Below the pieces are notes generated by a model. It had not been told where the DNA came from. It ran no database searches and saw only the letters and a list, made by a program, of their open reading frames with translations. A stretch of 64,000 nt of DNA from Acidobacteriota bacterium. Lineage in GTDB: Bacteria > Acidobacteriota > Vicinamibacteria > Vicinamibacterales > SCN-69-37. Below, piece after piece: positions 25,891 through 34,829 of this stretch; position 1 is the stretch's first letter; each line of letters begins with the position of its first letter. The DNA lies in NCBI GenBank assembly GCA_016716905.1, contig JADJUS010000022.1, positions 310,001-374,000 of the forward strand, in the 5' to 3' direction. A program made the position numbers and the translations under genes.

Positions 25891-25896
25891 TATACT
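25891..25896 (+). promoter_or_regulatory. -10 element TATACT for moaE operon
   Basis: TATACT ends 6 nt before the moaE ATG at 25903, predicting a leaderless mRNA. It also rejects an in-frame ATG at 25861 that lies inside the hairpin. Confidence 0.55.
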
Positions 25897-25902
25897 GGTT
25901 TG

Positions 25903-26385
25903 ATGCTGGCGGTGACCCGCGCCCCGTTGTCTGTTGACGCCCTCACCGCGGAGGTGGAGGCGTCCGTCCGCACGCGTGGCGAAGGGTGCGGCGCCCTCGC
26001 GTCGTTCCTGGGCGTGGTGCGCGCCACCCATCAGGGCCGCGCGGTCAGGTATCTCGAGTACGAGGCCTTCGACGCGCTTGCCCTCAAAGTCTTCGCGCAG
26101 ATTCAAGCTGAGGCCGCGGACCGTTGGCCTGGCGCCGCGCTCGGCATCGCGCATCGCGTGGGCCGCCTCTCCATCGGCGAGGCCAGCGTCGTCATCGTCG
26201 CGGCCACGGCCCACCGTGCAGAATCGTTTCAGGTATGCCGGTACGCCATCGAACGGATCAAACAGATCGCGCCGGTGTGGAAGCATGAATTTTTTGAGGA
26301 CGGCGAGGCCTGGGTCGAAGGCGCAGTCGTGAATCCCGATGATGAGGCCGCGCGGGCGCGGGCGCTGGAGATCGCATGCGCGTAA
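25903..26385 (+). CDS. moaE: Molybdopterin synthase catalytic subunit MoaE
   Basis: 160 residues. With MoaD it converts cyclic pyranopterin monophosphate to molybdopterin. Visible family signatures are GCGALASFLGVVRATHQGR, VRYLEYEAFDALA, RVGRLSIGEASVVI and the catalytic-lysine region ERIKQIAPVWKHEFFEDG. It overlaps moaD by 10 nt. The remaining moa genes are not in the window. Confidence 0.93.
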   Translation: MLAVTRAPLSVDALTAEVEASVRTRGEGCGALASFLGVVRATHQGRAVRYLEYEAFDALALKVFAQIQAEAADRWPGAALGIAHRVGRLSIGEASVVIVAATAHRAESFQVCRYAIERIKQIAPVWKHEFFEDGEAWVEGAVVNPDDEAARARALEIACA

Positions 26386-26621
26386 CCGTGCGCCTCTTCG
26401 CACGGCTGCGCGAGCTGGCCGGGGCAGAAAGCCTGATGGTGGAGGTGCCCACTCCGGCAACGGCCGCGACGGTGTGGCGTGCCTTGTGTGTCACGGCGCC
26501 GGCGCTGGCCCCGTTCGAGCGCGCGGTGTCGTGCGCGATCAATACCAACTTTTCGCGAATGTCCCAGCCGGTGGCCGACGGTGACGATGTCGCATTTCTT
26601 CCGCCGGTGTCCGGCGGGTGA
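26376..26621 (+). CDS. moaD: Molybdopterin synthase sulfur-carrier subunit MoaD
   Basis: 81 residues with a ubiquitin-like fold, ending in the required Gly-Gly (FLPPVSGG) that is thiocarboxylated to donate sulfur. The first strand is VTVRLFARLRELAG, typical of MoaD. It starts inside the end of moaE (10-nt overlap), which would fix the subunit ratio by coupling. prfA begins 9 nt after its stop. Confidence 0.92.
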   Translation: MRVTVRLFARLRELAGAESLMVEVPTPATAATVWRALCVTAPALAPFERAVSCAINTNFSRMSQPVADGDDVAFLPPVSGG

Positions 26622-26630
26622 TGGAAACGT

Positions 26631-27728
26631 ATGACTCCGCAAGTCAGTGAAAAACTCAAGTCGATGGAGGCGCGGTACGAAGAGCTGATGCGCATGGTCA
26701 GCGATCCGGCCATCCAGGCGGACCAGACCACGTACCGCACGCATACCAAGGCGCTGGTGGAACTTCAGCCCGTGGTTGAGGGCTACCAGCTCTGGCGCTC
26801 GCTCGATCGTCAGCTGGCGGAAAACCGCGAACTGGCCGACAGTGACGATGCGGAGATGGTGGCGTTGGCCAAGGAAGAAATTCCCGGGCTCGAGGCGCGC
26901 ATCGAGGCGCTCGAGGGCAAACTCAAGCTGCTGTTGGTGCCGAGGGACCCCAATGACGACCGCAACGTTGTGCTCGAGTTGCGAGCCGGCACGGGCGGCG
27001 ACGAGGCCGCGCTGTTTGCCGGCGATCTGTATCGCATGTATTCGCGTTACGCCGAACGACAGGGCTGGAAGATCGATGTCCACTCGATGAGTGAAAACGG
27101 CATCGGCGGCCTGAAGGAAGTGGTGGCATCGGTGGAAGGACGCGGCGTCTACGGCATGCTCAAACATGAGAGCGGCGTCCACCGGGTGCAGCGCGTGCCC
27201 ACGACCGAAGCCAGCGGGCGCATTCATACGTCAACAGCCACAGTCGCCGTGTTGCCTGAAGCCGAGGAAGTGGACGTCCAGATCGAAGCGAAAGACCTCC
27301 GCATCGACACGTTCTGTTCCAGCGGCCCCGGCGGCCAGAGCGTCAACACCACGTACTCCGCGGTGCGCATCACGCACCTGCCCACCGGCGTGGTGGTTTC
27401 GCAGCAGGATGAGAAGTCGCAGATCAAGAACCGGCAGAAGGCCATGAAGGTGCTTCGCTCCCGGCTGTACGAGATGGAGTTGCGCAAGCAACAGGATGCC
27501 ATCGCCAAGGAACGTCGCGGCCAGGTCGGCACGGGCGAACGGTCGGAGAAAATCCGCACCTACAACTTCAAGGAAAACCGCATCACCGACCACCGCATCA
27601 ACTTCACGATGCATCAGTTGCAGTACGCGCTTGACGGCGATCTCAACGAATTGATCGAGCAGATGAACGCGCACGTGCAGGCGGAGAAACTCAAGCAGGC
27701 CACCGAGGAACCGGGATCGATGCAATGA
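26631..27728 (+). CDS. prfA: Peptide chain release factor 1
   Basis: 365 residues. RF1 terminates translation at UAA and UAG. The GGQ motif (SSGPGGQSVNTTYS) that enters the peptidyl-transferase centre is present. The recognition segment VPTTEASGRIHTS lacks the SPF of RF2, identifying RF1; the tripeptide reads PTT where PAT or PVT is usual. The C-terminus is RITDHRINFTMHQL. The stop overlaps prmC by 4 nt (ATGA), the classic prfA-prmC arrangement. Confidence 0.96.
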   Translation: MTPQVSEKLKSMEARYEELMRMVSDPAIQADQTTYRTHTKALVELQPVVEGYQLWRSLDRQLAENRELADSDDAEMVALAKEEIPGLEARIEALEGKLKLLLVPRDPNDDRNVVLELRAGTGGDEAALFAGDLYRMYSRYAERQGWKIDVHSMSENGIGGLKEVVASVEGRGVYGMLKHESGVHRVQRVPTTEASGRIHTSTATVAVLPEAEEVDVQIEAKDLRIDTFCSSGPGGQSVNTTYSAVRITHLPTGVVVSQQDEKSQIKNRQKAMKVLRSRLYEMELRKQQDAIAKERRGQVGTGERSEKIRTYNFKENRITDHRINFTMHQLQYALDGDLNELIEQMNAHVQAEKLKQATEEPGSMQ

Positions 27729-28618
27729 CCCTGGTCGCATCGGTCGTGGACGCGGCGGTGGCGCGCCTGTGCGCAGCCGGCTTCTCGCGCGACGACGCGA
27801 GGCGCGATGTTGGGGTGCTCGCACGATCGATTCTGCAGTGGAGCCTGGCGGATTGGCTGGCGCAGTCGTCCACTGAAGCACCGGCGGATTTCGCGCCCAC
27901 ACTCGACGCCCTGATCGCGCGCCGGGCGCGCCATGAGCCCGTGGCGTACCTGCTTGGGGAAAAGGAATTTTACGGGCGCCCTTACCGGGTTACCCGCCAC
28001 ACCCTGATTCCGCGACCTGAGACCGAGGGGCTGGTGGATGCCACCCTCGCGTGGTTGCGCGAGCGTGCGGAAGGCGCCCTGCGACCTCCGCGCATTATTG
28101 ACGTTGGCACCGGCAGCGGCTGCATCGCCATCACACTGGCGCTTGAGGGCGCGTCGTTAGGCGCGAAAATCAGCGCGACTGATATTTCACCTGACGCGCT
28201 GGCCACCGCGCGCGAGAATGCGCACAGGCTCGGCGCCGCCACCGTGCACTTTCATCAGGGCGACCTGCTGGCCGACGTCGCACTTCCCGTTGACGCGATC
28301 GTCTCCAACCCGCCCTACGTGCCGTCGCACGGCAGACAATCGATGCAGCCGGACGTGGCCGACTACGAACCCTCGACTGCCCTTTTCGCAGGAGACGATG
28401 GGCTCGACGTGATCCGGCAGTTGATTCCCGAGGCACGCCGCGGGCTGGCTCCTGGTGGAGTCTTGATCATGGAGGTGGGCATCGGTCAGGCGGACGCCAT
28501 CACCGCGCTGCTGGAGGCCGCGGGCTTTGCCGGCGTTGAACGTCACGCCGACCTGCAGGGAATCGCCCGAGTCATCGTGGCGCACGTGCCAGGGCCGCCT
28601 GGGGGCCCGGGCCTATAA
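27725..28618 (+). CDS. prmC: Release factor glutamine methyltransferase PrmC
   Basis: 297 residues. It methylates the Gln of the GGQ motif in release factors, encoded directly upstream. The catalytic NPPY motif is in AIVSNPPYVPSHG, SAM-binding motif I is IIDVGTGSGCIAITLA, and the PrmC-specific PVAYLLGEKEFYGRPYRV segment precedes it. It starts within the prfA stop. The last codons contain the TATAAT element used by the next gene. Confidence 0.95.
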   Translation: MTLVASVVDAAVARLCAAGFSRDDARRDVGVLARSILQWSLADWLAQSSTEAPADFAPTLDALIARRARHEPVAYLLGEKEFYGRPYRVTRHTLIPRPETEGLVDATLAWLRERAEGALRPPRIIDVGTGSGCIAITLALEGASLGAKISATDISPDALATARENAHRLGAATVHFHQGDLLADVALPVDAIVSNPPYVPSHGRQSMQPDVADYEPSTALFAGDDGLDVIRQLIPEARRGLAPGGVLIMEVGIGQADAITALLEAAGFAGVERHADLQGIARVIVAHVPGPPGGPGL

Positions 28619-28619
28619 T
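28614..28619 (+). promoter_or_regulatory. -10 element TATAAT for the HIT gene
   Basis: TATAAT overlaps the prmC stop codon and ends 7 nt before the ATG at 28627. Confidence 0.55.
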
Positions 28620-28626
28620 TTCCACC

Positions 28627-28968
28627 ATGTCCTGTTTGTTCTGCCGAATCATCGCCGGCGAGATCCCCGCATCGCGCGTGTACGAAGACGAGACCCTGAT
28701 CGCCTTCGACGACATCCATCCGCAGGCGCCGATGCACGTGCTTATCGTGCCCCGTCTGCACGTGCCGACGCTCAACGCGCTCGACCCGTCACACGATGCG
28801 CTCGTCGGGTCCATGATCCGCCGGGCCGCCGCCATCGCCAAAGACCGTGGGTTCGATGAAGGCGGTTACCGTACGGTGTTCAACTGCAACGCCCAGGCTG
28901 GCCAAACGGTGTTCCACATACATCTTCATGTGTTGGGCGGGCGGACGCTCGCGTGGCCTCCTGGATAA
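28627..28968 (+). CDS. Histidine triad (HIT) family nucleotide hydrolase, HinT-like
   Basis: 113 residues, typical length for HinT purine-nucleoside phosphoramidases. The N-terminal CLFCRIIAGEIPASRVYED supplies a CxxC zinc-type pair, and the catalytic triad is VFHIHLHVLGG. It follows prmC but has its own -10 element. The cellular substrate of HinT proteins is not established. Confidence 0.93.
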   Translation: MSCLFCRIIAGEIPASRVYEDETLIAFDDIHPQAPMHVLIVPRLHVPTLNALDPSHDALVGSMIRRAAAIAKDRGFDEGGYRTVFNCNAQAGQTVFHIHLHVLGGRTLAWPPG

Positions 28969-29036
28969 TGAGCCAATTGGCCAATGGGGCAGTGAGGCAA
29001 TGGGACCCTGGACCCTGGACTCTGGACCCTGGACGG
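28969..29036. repeat. Low-complexity repeats between convergent genes
   Basis: The first part (28969-29000) repeats words such as CAATTGGCCAATG and TGAGGCAATGGG, also seen at 13661-13703 and, inverted, at 13783-13832. The second part (29003-29036) is four GGACCCT-type heptamers, the reverse complement of the array at 22959-23002. Confidence 0.8.
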
Positions 29037-29039
29037 CGC

Positions 29040-29723
29040 TCAGAGCACGTTCGATAGTTCTGCGAGGGAGCGAATCACCGTGATGGTCGGGTCGTCGAGC
29101 GTGACCCGCTGCCCGCGGTCGAGCAGGACCGCGCGCATGCCGGCCTGGCGCGCGCCGTGGACGTCGTGGGCCAGGCTGTCGCCCACCATCACCGCGCGCG
29201 ACGCTGAAACCTCCATCCGCTCCAGCGCTTCCTGAAAAATGCGGGGGTCGGGTTTCATGTAGCCGAATTCCGCCGATGACACGGTGACTGACATCAGCCC
29301 TTCGATGGCGAAATGGGCCTGGAACGATGTCAGGCAGCGATGGGAATTTGAAATCAGTCCCAGCTTCACGCCGCGGCCATGCAAGGCCGTCAGCGCCGCC
29401 GGCACGTCGTCGTACATCTCGAAGTGGTGGTGCTGGGCCCAGTCGTCGTAGATCTCGCGGGCGGCGGTCTCCACCCCGGGGCCACTGCCGCCCATCAGCT
29501 CGATGATTCGGGCGGTGTACCGCGTGAAGAGCAGGTCATGGTAGAGCTGGTCGGCTGAGTCCAGCATGGCGGCGGCGCCCGCCACGGCGGTCTCAAACGT
29601 CGCGGGATCCACCTCGACACCGTAGCGCACGCACGTGCCTGCATACCCTGCGCCGAGGAACCTGGGACCGGGCCGGATCAGCGTAAAGTCAACGTCGAAA
29701 AAGACGGCATCGGTCTCGGCCAC
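29040..29723 (-). CDS. HAD-superfamily hydrolase, subfamily IA
   Basis: 227 residues from a GTG at 29723. Motif I is AVFFDVDFTLIRPG (note FT where GT is usual), motif II is GLISNSHR, motif III Lys is YMKPDPRIFQEAL, and motif IV is AVMVGDSLAHDVHGARQAG. The cap is helical. I chose the GTG because TATAAT ends exactly 7 nt before it with a 17-nt spaced TTG-type -35. A TTG at 29759 would start inside the -35. It is divergent from ileS. Confidence 0.86.
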   Translation of the reverse strand: MAETDAVFFDVDFTLIRPGPRFLGAGYAGTCVRYGVEVDPATFETAVAGAAAMLDSADQLYHDLLFTRYTARIIELMGGSGPGVETAAREIYDDWAQHHHFEMYDDVPAALTALHGRGVKLGLISNSHRCLTSFQAHFAIEGLMSVTVSSAEFGYMKPDPRIFQEALERMEVSASRAVMVGDSLAHDVHGARQAGMRAVLLDRGQRVTLDDPTITVIRSLAELSNVL

Positions 29724-29730
29724 TGAACTG

Positions 29731-29759
29731 ATTATAGAATAAGGGTTTACACCACCCAA
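29731..29759 (-). promoter_or_regulatory. Promoter of HAD gene, divergent from ileS
   Basis: Minus strand: TTGGGT (29759-29754), 17 nt, TATAAT (29736-29731), 7 nt, then GTG, so the mRNA would be leaderless. On the plus strand TAGAAT (29735-29740) overlaps it and could serve ileS with an 11-nt leader. Only 35 nt separate the two start codons. Confidence 0.65.
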
Positions 29760-32533
29760 TGCGCGACTGGAAAGACACGCTCAACCTCCCCCGGACCGAC
29801 TTCCCGATGAAGGCGAACCTGCCGACCGCCGAGCCGGCCACGCTGGCACGTTGGGCCGGGATGAATCTGTACGAGGCCATCCGTAGCCGCCGCGCGGGCG
29901 CGCCGAAATTTGTGCTGCACGACGGCCCGCCGTACGCCAATGGCCAGATTCACATCGGCCACGCGCTCAACAAGATCCTGAAAGACTTCATTGTGAAGTC
30001 GCAGACGATGGCCGGGCGGGACGCGCCGTATGTGCCCGGGTGGGACTGCCACGGCCTGCCGATCGAACTCAATGTCGAGAAGGAGCGGGGTCCCGCGTCG
30101 AAGAGCGGTTCTGTCGGCGATTTCCGGCGTGCGTGTCGCGAATACGCGGCGACGTTTGTCGCGTCGCAGCGCGCGGACTTCGAGCGATTGGGTATTTTCG
30201 GTGACTGGGATTCGCCGTATCTCACGATGAACTTTGGTTACCAGGCCGCGATTGTGCGGGCGCTGGGGAAGTTCGTCGCGCGAGGCCTCGTCTACAAGGG
30301 CAAGAAACCCGTGCATTGGTGCCTTCGCGACCGTACGGCGCTTGCCGAAGCAGAAGTCGAGTACGAGACGCACCGCTCGCCGTCTATCTACGTGGAGTTT
30401 CCGCTGTCGAGCGCGGATACGACACTGGCGTCGCGTGTACCGGCGCTTGCGGGCCGATCCGTCTCGGTGCTGATCTGGACCACCACGCCGTGGACGATTC
30501 CGGCGAACCTGGCGGTGGCGTTCCACCCTTCGCTTGAGTACGGGGCCTTTGAGTACGAGGGGCGGGCGGTCATCGTGGCGCGCGGTCTGGCAGAGCGCGT
30601 CAGTGCGGCCACCGGCCGGCAGTTGGGCGCGCCCCTCGCGACATTCCCGGGCACGGCGCTTGAGGGTGTGGCCTTTCGACATCCCCTGTACGACCGCGAT
30701 TCTCAGGGCGTCCTTGGTGATTACGTCACGCTCGAACAGGGCACGGGTGCGGTTCACACGGCCCCGGGCCACGGCGTGGACGACTTCAACACGGGCGCGC
30801 GCTACGGCCTGCCGATCACCACACCAGTCGGCACTCACGGCCGGTTCGAAGAAGGCACGCCGGTTGTTGGTGGGCTGAAGGTCTTTGAAGCGAATCCCGT
30901 GGTGGAAGCTGCGCTGCAGGAGCGCGGACGCCTCTGGTTCAGGACCGACTTCGAACATTCGTATCCCCACTGCTGGCGTTGCCACCAGCCGGTGATCTTC
31001 CTGGCCACGCCGCAGTGGTTCATCCGGATGGACGACCTGCGCGCGGACGCCACCGCGGCATCGGACCATACGAAGTGGATTCCGTCGTGGGGCCGCGAGC
31101 GGATGACCGGAATGTTTGCGTCGCGCCCCGACTGGTGCATCTCGCGGCAGCGCGCGTGGGGCGTCCCGATCCCGGCCGTGACCTGTGTGGGCTGCGGCCG
31201 GTCGCACCTGACGCCCGCGCTCGTGGAACGCGCGGCCACCGTGTTTGCGCGTGACAACGCCGACGCGTGGTACGACCAGCCCATCGAGGCGTTCCTGCCT
31301 GATGGATTTGCATGTGACGCGTGCGGCGGCCAGACGTTTGAGCGCGAGCACGACATCCTGGATGTCTGGTTCGACTCGGGCTCCAGTCACGAGGCCGTGC
31401 TGGCGCAGCGATCTGACCTGACCTGGCCGGCCGACATGTACCTGGAAGGCACCGACCAATACCGCGGCTGGTTCCAGTCGTCGTTGCTCGTCGGTGTCGG
31501 CACGCGCGGCCGCGCCCCTTACGAATCCGTGCTGACGCATGGTTTTGTCGTGGACGACCACGGCCGCAAGATGTCGAAGTCTCTCGGCAACGTCATCGCA
31601 CCGCAGCAGATCATGAAGGACACGGGCGCCGATGTCCTGCGCCTGTGGGTGGCGCTGGTCAACGTGCGCGATGAAATCCGCCTGGGCAAGGAAGTGCTGG
31701 CCCGCACGGTTGAGGCCTACCGCAAGATCCGCAACACGTTCCGGTATCTGCTGTCGAACCTGTACGACTTCGATCCGGCCACCGACCGCGTGGACCTCGA
31801 CCAGCTGGATGAAGTGGACCGGCACATCCTCTCGCGGTACGCGCAGCTTGAGACACTCGCCCGTGCGGCGTACGACGAGTACGACTTCCAGGCGTTGTCC
31901 CATGCCGTGACGGAGTTCGTCACGGTGGATCTGAGCGCGCTGTACCTGGATGTCTCGAAGGATCGGCTCTACACGTTCCGCGCCAATTCACGGGAACGCC
32001 GGTCCGCCCAGACCGCGGTGTACGCAATTGCCGATGGCCTCACTCGCCTGCTGGCGCCCCTGATGCCGATGACGGCCGATGAGATCTGGGCGCGGCTGCC
32101 GGGCTCGCGCGAAGCATCGGTGCATCTGGCCGACTTCCCCAGCAGCCCACCAACGTGGATCAACGACGCGCTGGACCTGCGGTGGGAAACCCTCGCCAAG
32201 GTTCGGCGGGACGTGAACGAGAAGCTGGAACTCGCGCGAGGCCAGAAAGTCATCGGCGCGCCGCTGACGGCGCACGTCACGCTGACCGTGGGGGACGCGG
32301 ATTTGTACCAAACGCTCAAGGCCGAAGAAGCGGGCCTGCCGATGTTGTTCATCGTGTCGGCCGTGACATTGAAGCGTGCGCCTGCCGATCAGGCCACTGC
32401 CGTCGAGGTCAAGGTGGCGCACGCCGCTGGAGACAAGTGCCCGCGGTGCTGGCGTTTTGTGCCTGCGTTGATCCCCGTCGGTGATGGCGACGCGTTGTGC
32501 CCCAGGTGTGAGGAGGCCGTGCGTGTTGCCTGA
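29759..32533 (+). CDS. ileS: Isoleucyl-tRNA synthetase
   Basis: 924 residues. The class I signature HIGH is at residues 65-68 (GQIHIGHALNK) and KMSKS is at about 604 (GRKMSKSLGNV). The editing domain lies between them (SVLIWTTTPWTIPANLAV; GTGAVHTAPGHG). The C-terminal zinc-binding CPRCWR and CPRCEEAV mark the bacterial-type enzyme. It leads an ileS-lspA-lgt-rluD-nudix unit. A long ORF antisense to it (29747-31903) is a compositional shadow. Confidence 0.97.
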   Translation: MRDWKDTLNLPRTDFPMKANLPTAEPATLARWAGMNLYEAIRSRRAGAPKFVLHDGPPYANGQIHIGHALNKILKDFIVKSQTMAGRDAPYVPGWDCHGLPIELNVEKERGPASKSGSVGDFRRACREYAATFVASQRADFERLGIFGDWDSPYLTMNFGYQAAIVRALGKFVARGLVYKGKKPVHWCLRDRTALAEAEVEYETHRSPSIYVEFPLSSADTTLASRVPALAGRSVSVLIWTTTPWTIPANLAVAFHPSLEYGAFEYEGRAVIVARGLAERVSAATGRQLGAPLATFPGTALEGVAFRHPLYDRDSQGVLGDYVTLEQGTGAVHTAPGHGVDDFNTGARYGLPITTPVGTHGRFEEGTPVVGGLKVFEANPVVEAALQERGRLWFRTDFEHSYPHCWRCHQPVIFLATPQWFIRMDDLRADATAASDHTKWIPSWGRERMTGMFASRPDWCISRQRAWGVPIPAVTCVGCGRSHLTPALVERAATVFARDNADAWYDQPIEAFLPDGFACDACGGQTFEREHDILDVWFDSGSSHEAVLAQRSDLTWPADMYLEGTDQYRGWFQSSLLVGVGTRGRAPYESVLTHGFVVDDHGRKMSKSLGNVIAPQQIMKDTGADVLRLWVALVNVRDEIRLGKEVLARTVEAYRKIRNTFRYLLSNLYDFDPATDRVDLDQLDEVDRHILSRYAQLETLARAAYDEYDFQALSHAVTEFVTVDLSALYLDVSKDRLYTFRANSRERRSAQTAVYAIADGLTRLLAPLMPMTADEIWARLPGSREASVHLADFPSSPPTWINDALDLRWETLAKVRRDVNEKLELARGQKVIGAPLTAHVTLTVGDADLYQTLKAEEAGLPMLFIVSAVTLKRAPADQATAVEVKVAHAAGDKCPRCWRFVPALIPVGDGDALCPRCEEAVRVA

Positions 32534-33083
32534 AGCCGCTGACGCCCAGCCGGGCAGCCCGACACCGGTGCCGTTCGTTGTCACACCAGCGGCCGGGCGC
32601 GTCCGCCACTTCTGGTGGTTGACCATTGGCCTCATCGTGGCCGATCAGGTCACCAAAGCCCTCGTCAACAGCGCGCTGGGGCTTTATGACAGCACGACCG
32701 TGATCCCGGGCTTTCTCGACCTGGTGCATGTGCGAAACGAAGGCGTGGCCTTCGGCCTGCTCAACAGCACCAACCTGCCCTACAAGGCGGCGATTACGAC
32801 CGCGCTCGCCCTTGCGGCGCTGGGCGGCATCGCCCTGTACGCGCGACAGTTGCAGCCGCGTGAATGGGTGGCGCGCCTGGGCCTGGCGTGTATCCTTGGC
32901 GGCGCGGTGGGCAACCTCATCGACCGGGTGCGTCAGGGCTACGTGCTCGACTTCGTGGACGTGTACTGGAACACGTGGCATTTCTGGGCCTTCAACGTGG
33001 CCGATGCGTCGATCACAATTGGCGCGATTCTCGTGTTTGTTGATCTGCTACTGGTGAAACATCATGCATCCGATCCTGTTTAG
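32523..33083 (+). CDS. lspA: Lipoprotein signal peptidase (signal peptidase II)
   Basis: 186 residues. This inner-membrane aspartyl protease removes signal peptides from diacylglyceryl-prolipoproteins. The catalytic Asp motifs are GNLIDRVRQGYVLDF and FNVADASITIG. VHVRNEGVAFGLL is the family's conserved NxGxAF segment, and four membrane helices are visible. The GTG at 32523 follows a GAGGAGG-like site and overlaps ileS by 11 nt. It overlaps lgt by 20 nt, so the two lipoprotein-maturation enzymes are tightly coupled. Confidence 0.94.
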   Translation: MLPEAADAQPGSPTPVPFVVTPAAGRVRHFWWLTIGLIVADQVTKALVNSALGLYDSTTVIPGFLDLVHVRNEGVAFGLLNSTNLPYKAAITTALALAALGGIALYARQLQPREWVARLGLACILGGAVGNLIDRVRQGYVLDFVDVYWNTWHFWAFNVADASITIGAILVFVDLLLVKHHASDPV

Positions 33084-33852
33084 TGTTGGCGACTGGCCCG
33101 TCTACTCCTACGGCGTGCTGCTGGCTGCGGCGTACCTCGTCGGACTGCAGCTGGGTGTGGTGCGTGCGCGACGCGCGGGCGTGGACCCGGCCAAGGTCAT
33201 GGACCTGGGCATCTACCTCATCATCGCCGCGCTCGTGGGCGCCAAGCTCATGCTCATCGCCGTGGACTGGGAGTACTTCCGGTCGCAGCCACGCGAACTG
33301 CTGTCACTCGTCCGCGCCGGCGGCGTGTTCTACGGCGGGCTGATCCTCTCCGTCACTGTGGGCTTGTTGTTGATCCGACGATACAAGTTGCCCGTGTGGA
33401 CCACCGCCGATCTCATGGCGCCAGGCATTGCGCTGGGGCACGTGATCGGGCGCTTCGGTTGCCTCCTGGCCGGCTGCTGCTACGGCCGCCCCACCGACGT
33501 CCCCTGGGCCATCACCTTCACGAATCCACTCGCCGCCACCAACGTCGGTACACCGCTGCAGATCCCGCTCCATCCCACGCAGTTGTACGATGCCGGCGCC
33601 GAACTCCTCATTCTGGGAATCTTGCTGCTGACTGAGCGGAAGGGAAAACCGTTCGCGGGCCGCACCTTCTGGGCCTACCTGATGCTCTACGGCATTTCGC
33701 GGTTCGTCATCGAGTTCTACCGCGGTGACGCAGGCCGCGGCACCGTGATGGCCGGGCTCTCCACGTCGCAGTTCGTGTCTCTGCTGCTGGTGCCGCTCAG
33801 CCTTGGCATGCTCGCCTGGCTGCGGCGTCGTGGACAGGCCGCAAAGGCCTGA
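33064..33852 (+). CDS. lgt: Prolipoprotein diacylglyceryl transferase
   Basis: 262 residues. It transfers diacylglycerol from phosphatidylglycerol to the lipobox Cys, the step before LspA. The Lgt signature is IGRFGCLLAGCCYGRPT, with the N-terminal VYSYGVLLAAAYLVG and the HPTQLYDAGAEL segment also conserved. Seven membrane helices fit the sequence. It serves the several lipoproteins predicted in this window (serine hydrolase, TPR, HEAT-cyclophilin). Confidence 0.95.
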   Translation: MHPILFSVGDWPVYSYGVLLAAAYLVGLQLGVVRARRAGVDPAKVMDLGIYLIIAALVGAKLMLIAVDWEYFRSQPRELLSLVRAGGVFYGGLILSVTVGLLLIRRYKLPVWTTADLMAPGIALGHVIGRFGCLLAGCCYGRPTDVPWAITFTNPLAATNVGTPLQIPLHPTQLYDAGAELLILGILLLTERKGKPFAGRTFWAYLMLYGISRFVIEFYRGDAGRGTVMAGLSTSQFVSLLLVPLSLGMLAWLRRRGQAAKA

Positions 33853-33862
33853 TCGCCACACC

Positions 33863-34813
33863 ATGGCCGCACGCACCCGACTGGAGGTCGGCGCGGCCGA
33901 CGCCGGCGCGCGGCTCGATCAATTTCTGGCCGCCCACCTCGAGGGCGTATCGCGCTCGCAGATTCAGCGGCTGATTCGCGACGGACACGTCTCGGTATCG
34001 GCCGGAGACGCCAAGGCCAGCCTCGCCGTGACGGCAGACCTCGTGGTCGAAGTGGAAGTGCCACCGCCCATGCCGGCCACACCTGGCGCGGAAGATCTGC
34101 CGCTCACCATCCTCCACAACGACGCCGACATCGTCGTCATCGACAAACCTGCCGGGATGGTGGTGCATCCGGCCGCCGGACATGCCACCGGCACGCTCGT
34201 GAATGCGCTGCTGCACCACGTGACCGGACTGTCGGGCATCGGCGGCACGGAGCGGCCCGGCATCGTGCATCGGCTTGATCGCGGCACGTCTGGCGTGATG
34301 GTGGTGGCGAAACACGACCGGGCCCATCGCGCATTGTCGGCGCAGTTTCACGATCGACTGGTGCGCAAGGAATACCTCGCGCTGGTGTGGCATGCGCCGC
34401 CAGTGGGGCTGCATATCGACGACCCGCTGGGGCGTGACCCCAACCATCGGCAGCGGATGTCAGGCCGGGCCAAACGGGGCCGCTCCGCCCTGACAGATGT
34501 GATCGCCGTGGAAGCGCTCCGGGGTGTCTCGCTCGTGCGCGTGTCGATCGGCACCGGGCGCACGCACCAGATTCGCGTGCACTTGAGTGAACATGGTTTT
34601 CCGCTGGTGGGCGACGCCCTTTATGGCGGCGTCCACAAGCGCCTGCCAACGCACCTCGCGGCGGTGGCGCGACTGACCCGGCCATTCCTGCACGCCGCGC
34701 GCCTGTCGTTTTCGCACCCGTCAGACGGACGCATGATGACGTTTGAGGCGCCATTGCCGCCCGACCTTCATAGTGTGATTACCGCCCTGCGCCACACCGC
34801 GGCCAGGGCGTGA
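33863..34813 (+). CDS. rluD: Ribosomal large subunit pseudouridine synthase, RluD family
   Basis: 316 residues. An N-terminal S4 RNA-binding domain (ARLDQFLAAHLEGVSRSQIQ) is followed by the RluA-type catalytic domain with IVHRLDRGTSGVMVVAK, whose Asp is the nucleophile, and RVSIGTGRTHQIRVHL. It starts at the ATG 10 nt after the lgt stop. The usual lspA-rluD proximity in bacteria supports RluD, although RluC or RluA specificity cannot be excluded. Confidence 0.92.
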   Translation: MAARTRLEVGAADAGARLDQFLAAHLEGVSRSQIQRLIRDGHVSVSAGDAKASLAVTADLVVEVEVPPPMPATPGAEDLPLTILHNDADIVVIDKPAGMVVHPAAGHATGTLVNALLHHVTGLSGIGGTERPGIVHRLDRGTSGVMVVAKHDRAHRALSAQFHDRLVRKEYLALVWHAPPVGLHIDDPLGRDPNHRQRMSGRAKRGRSALTDVIAVEALRGVSLVRVSIGTGRTHQIRVHLSEHGFPLVGDALYGGVHKRLPTHLAAVARLTRPFLHAARLSFSHPSDGRMMTFEAPLPPDLHSVITALRHTAARA

Positions 34814-34829
34814 CGGAAGGGTACTGACA

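Noticed and set aside
25861..25903. Earlier ATG for moaE at 25861
   Set aside because: It lies in the hairpin and upstream of the TATACT element; the conserved protein starts at 25903.
29747..31903. 718-codon minus-strand ORF
   Set aside because: Antisense shadow of ileS, whose HIGH and KMSKS motifs are clear; no protein-like features on the minus strand.
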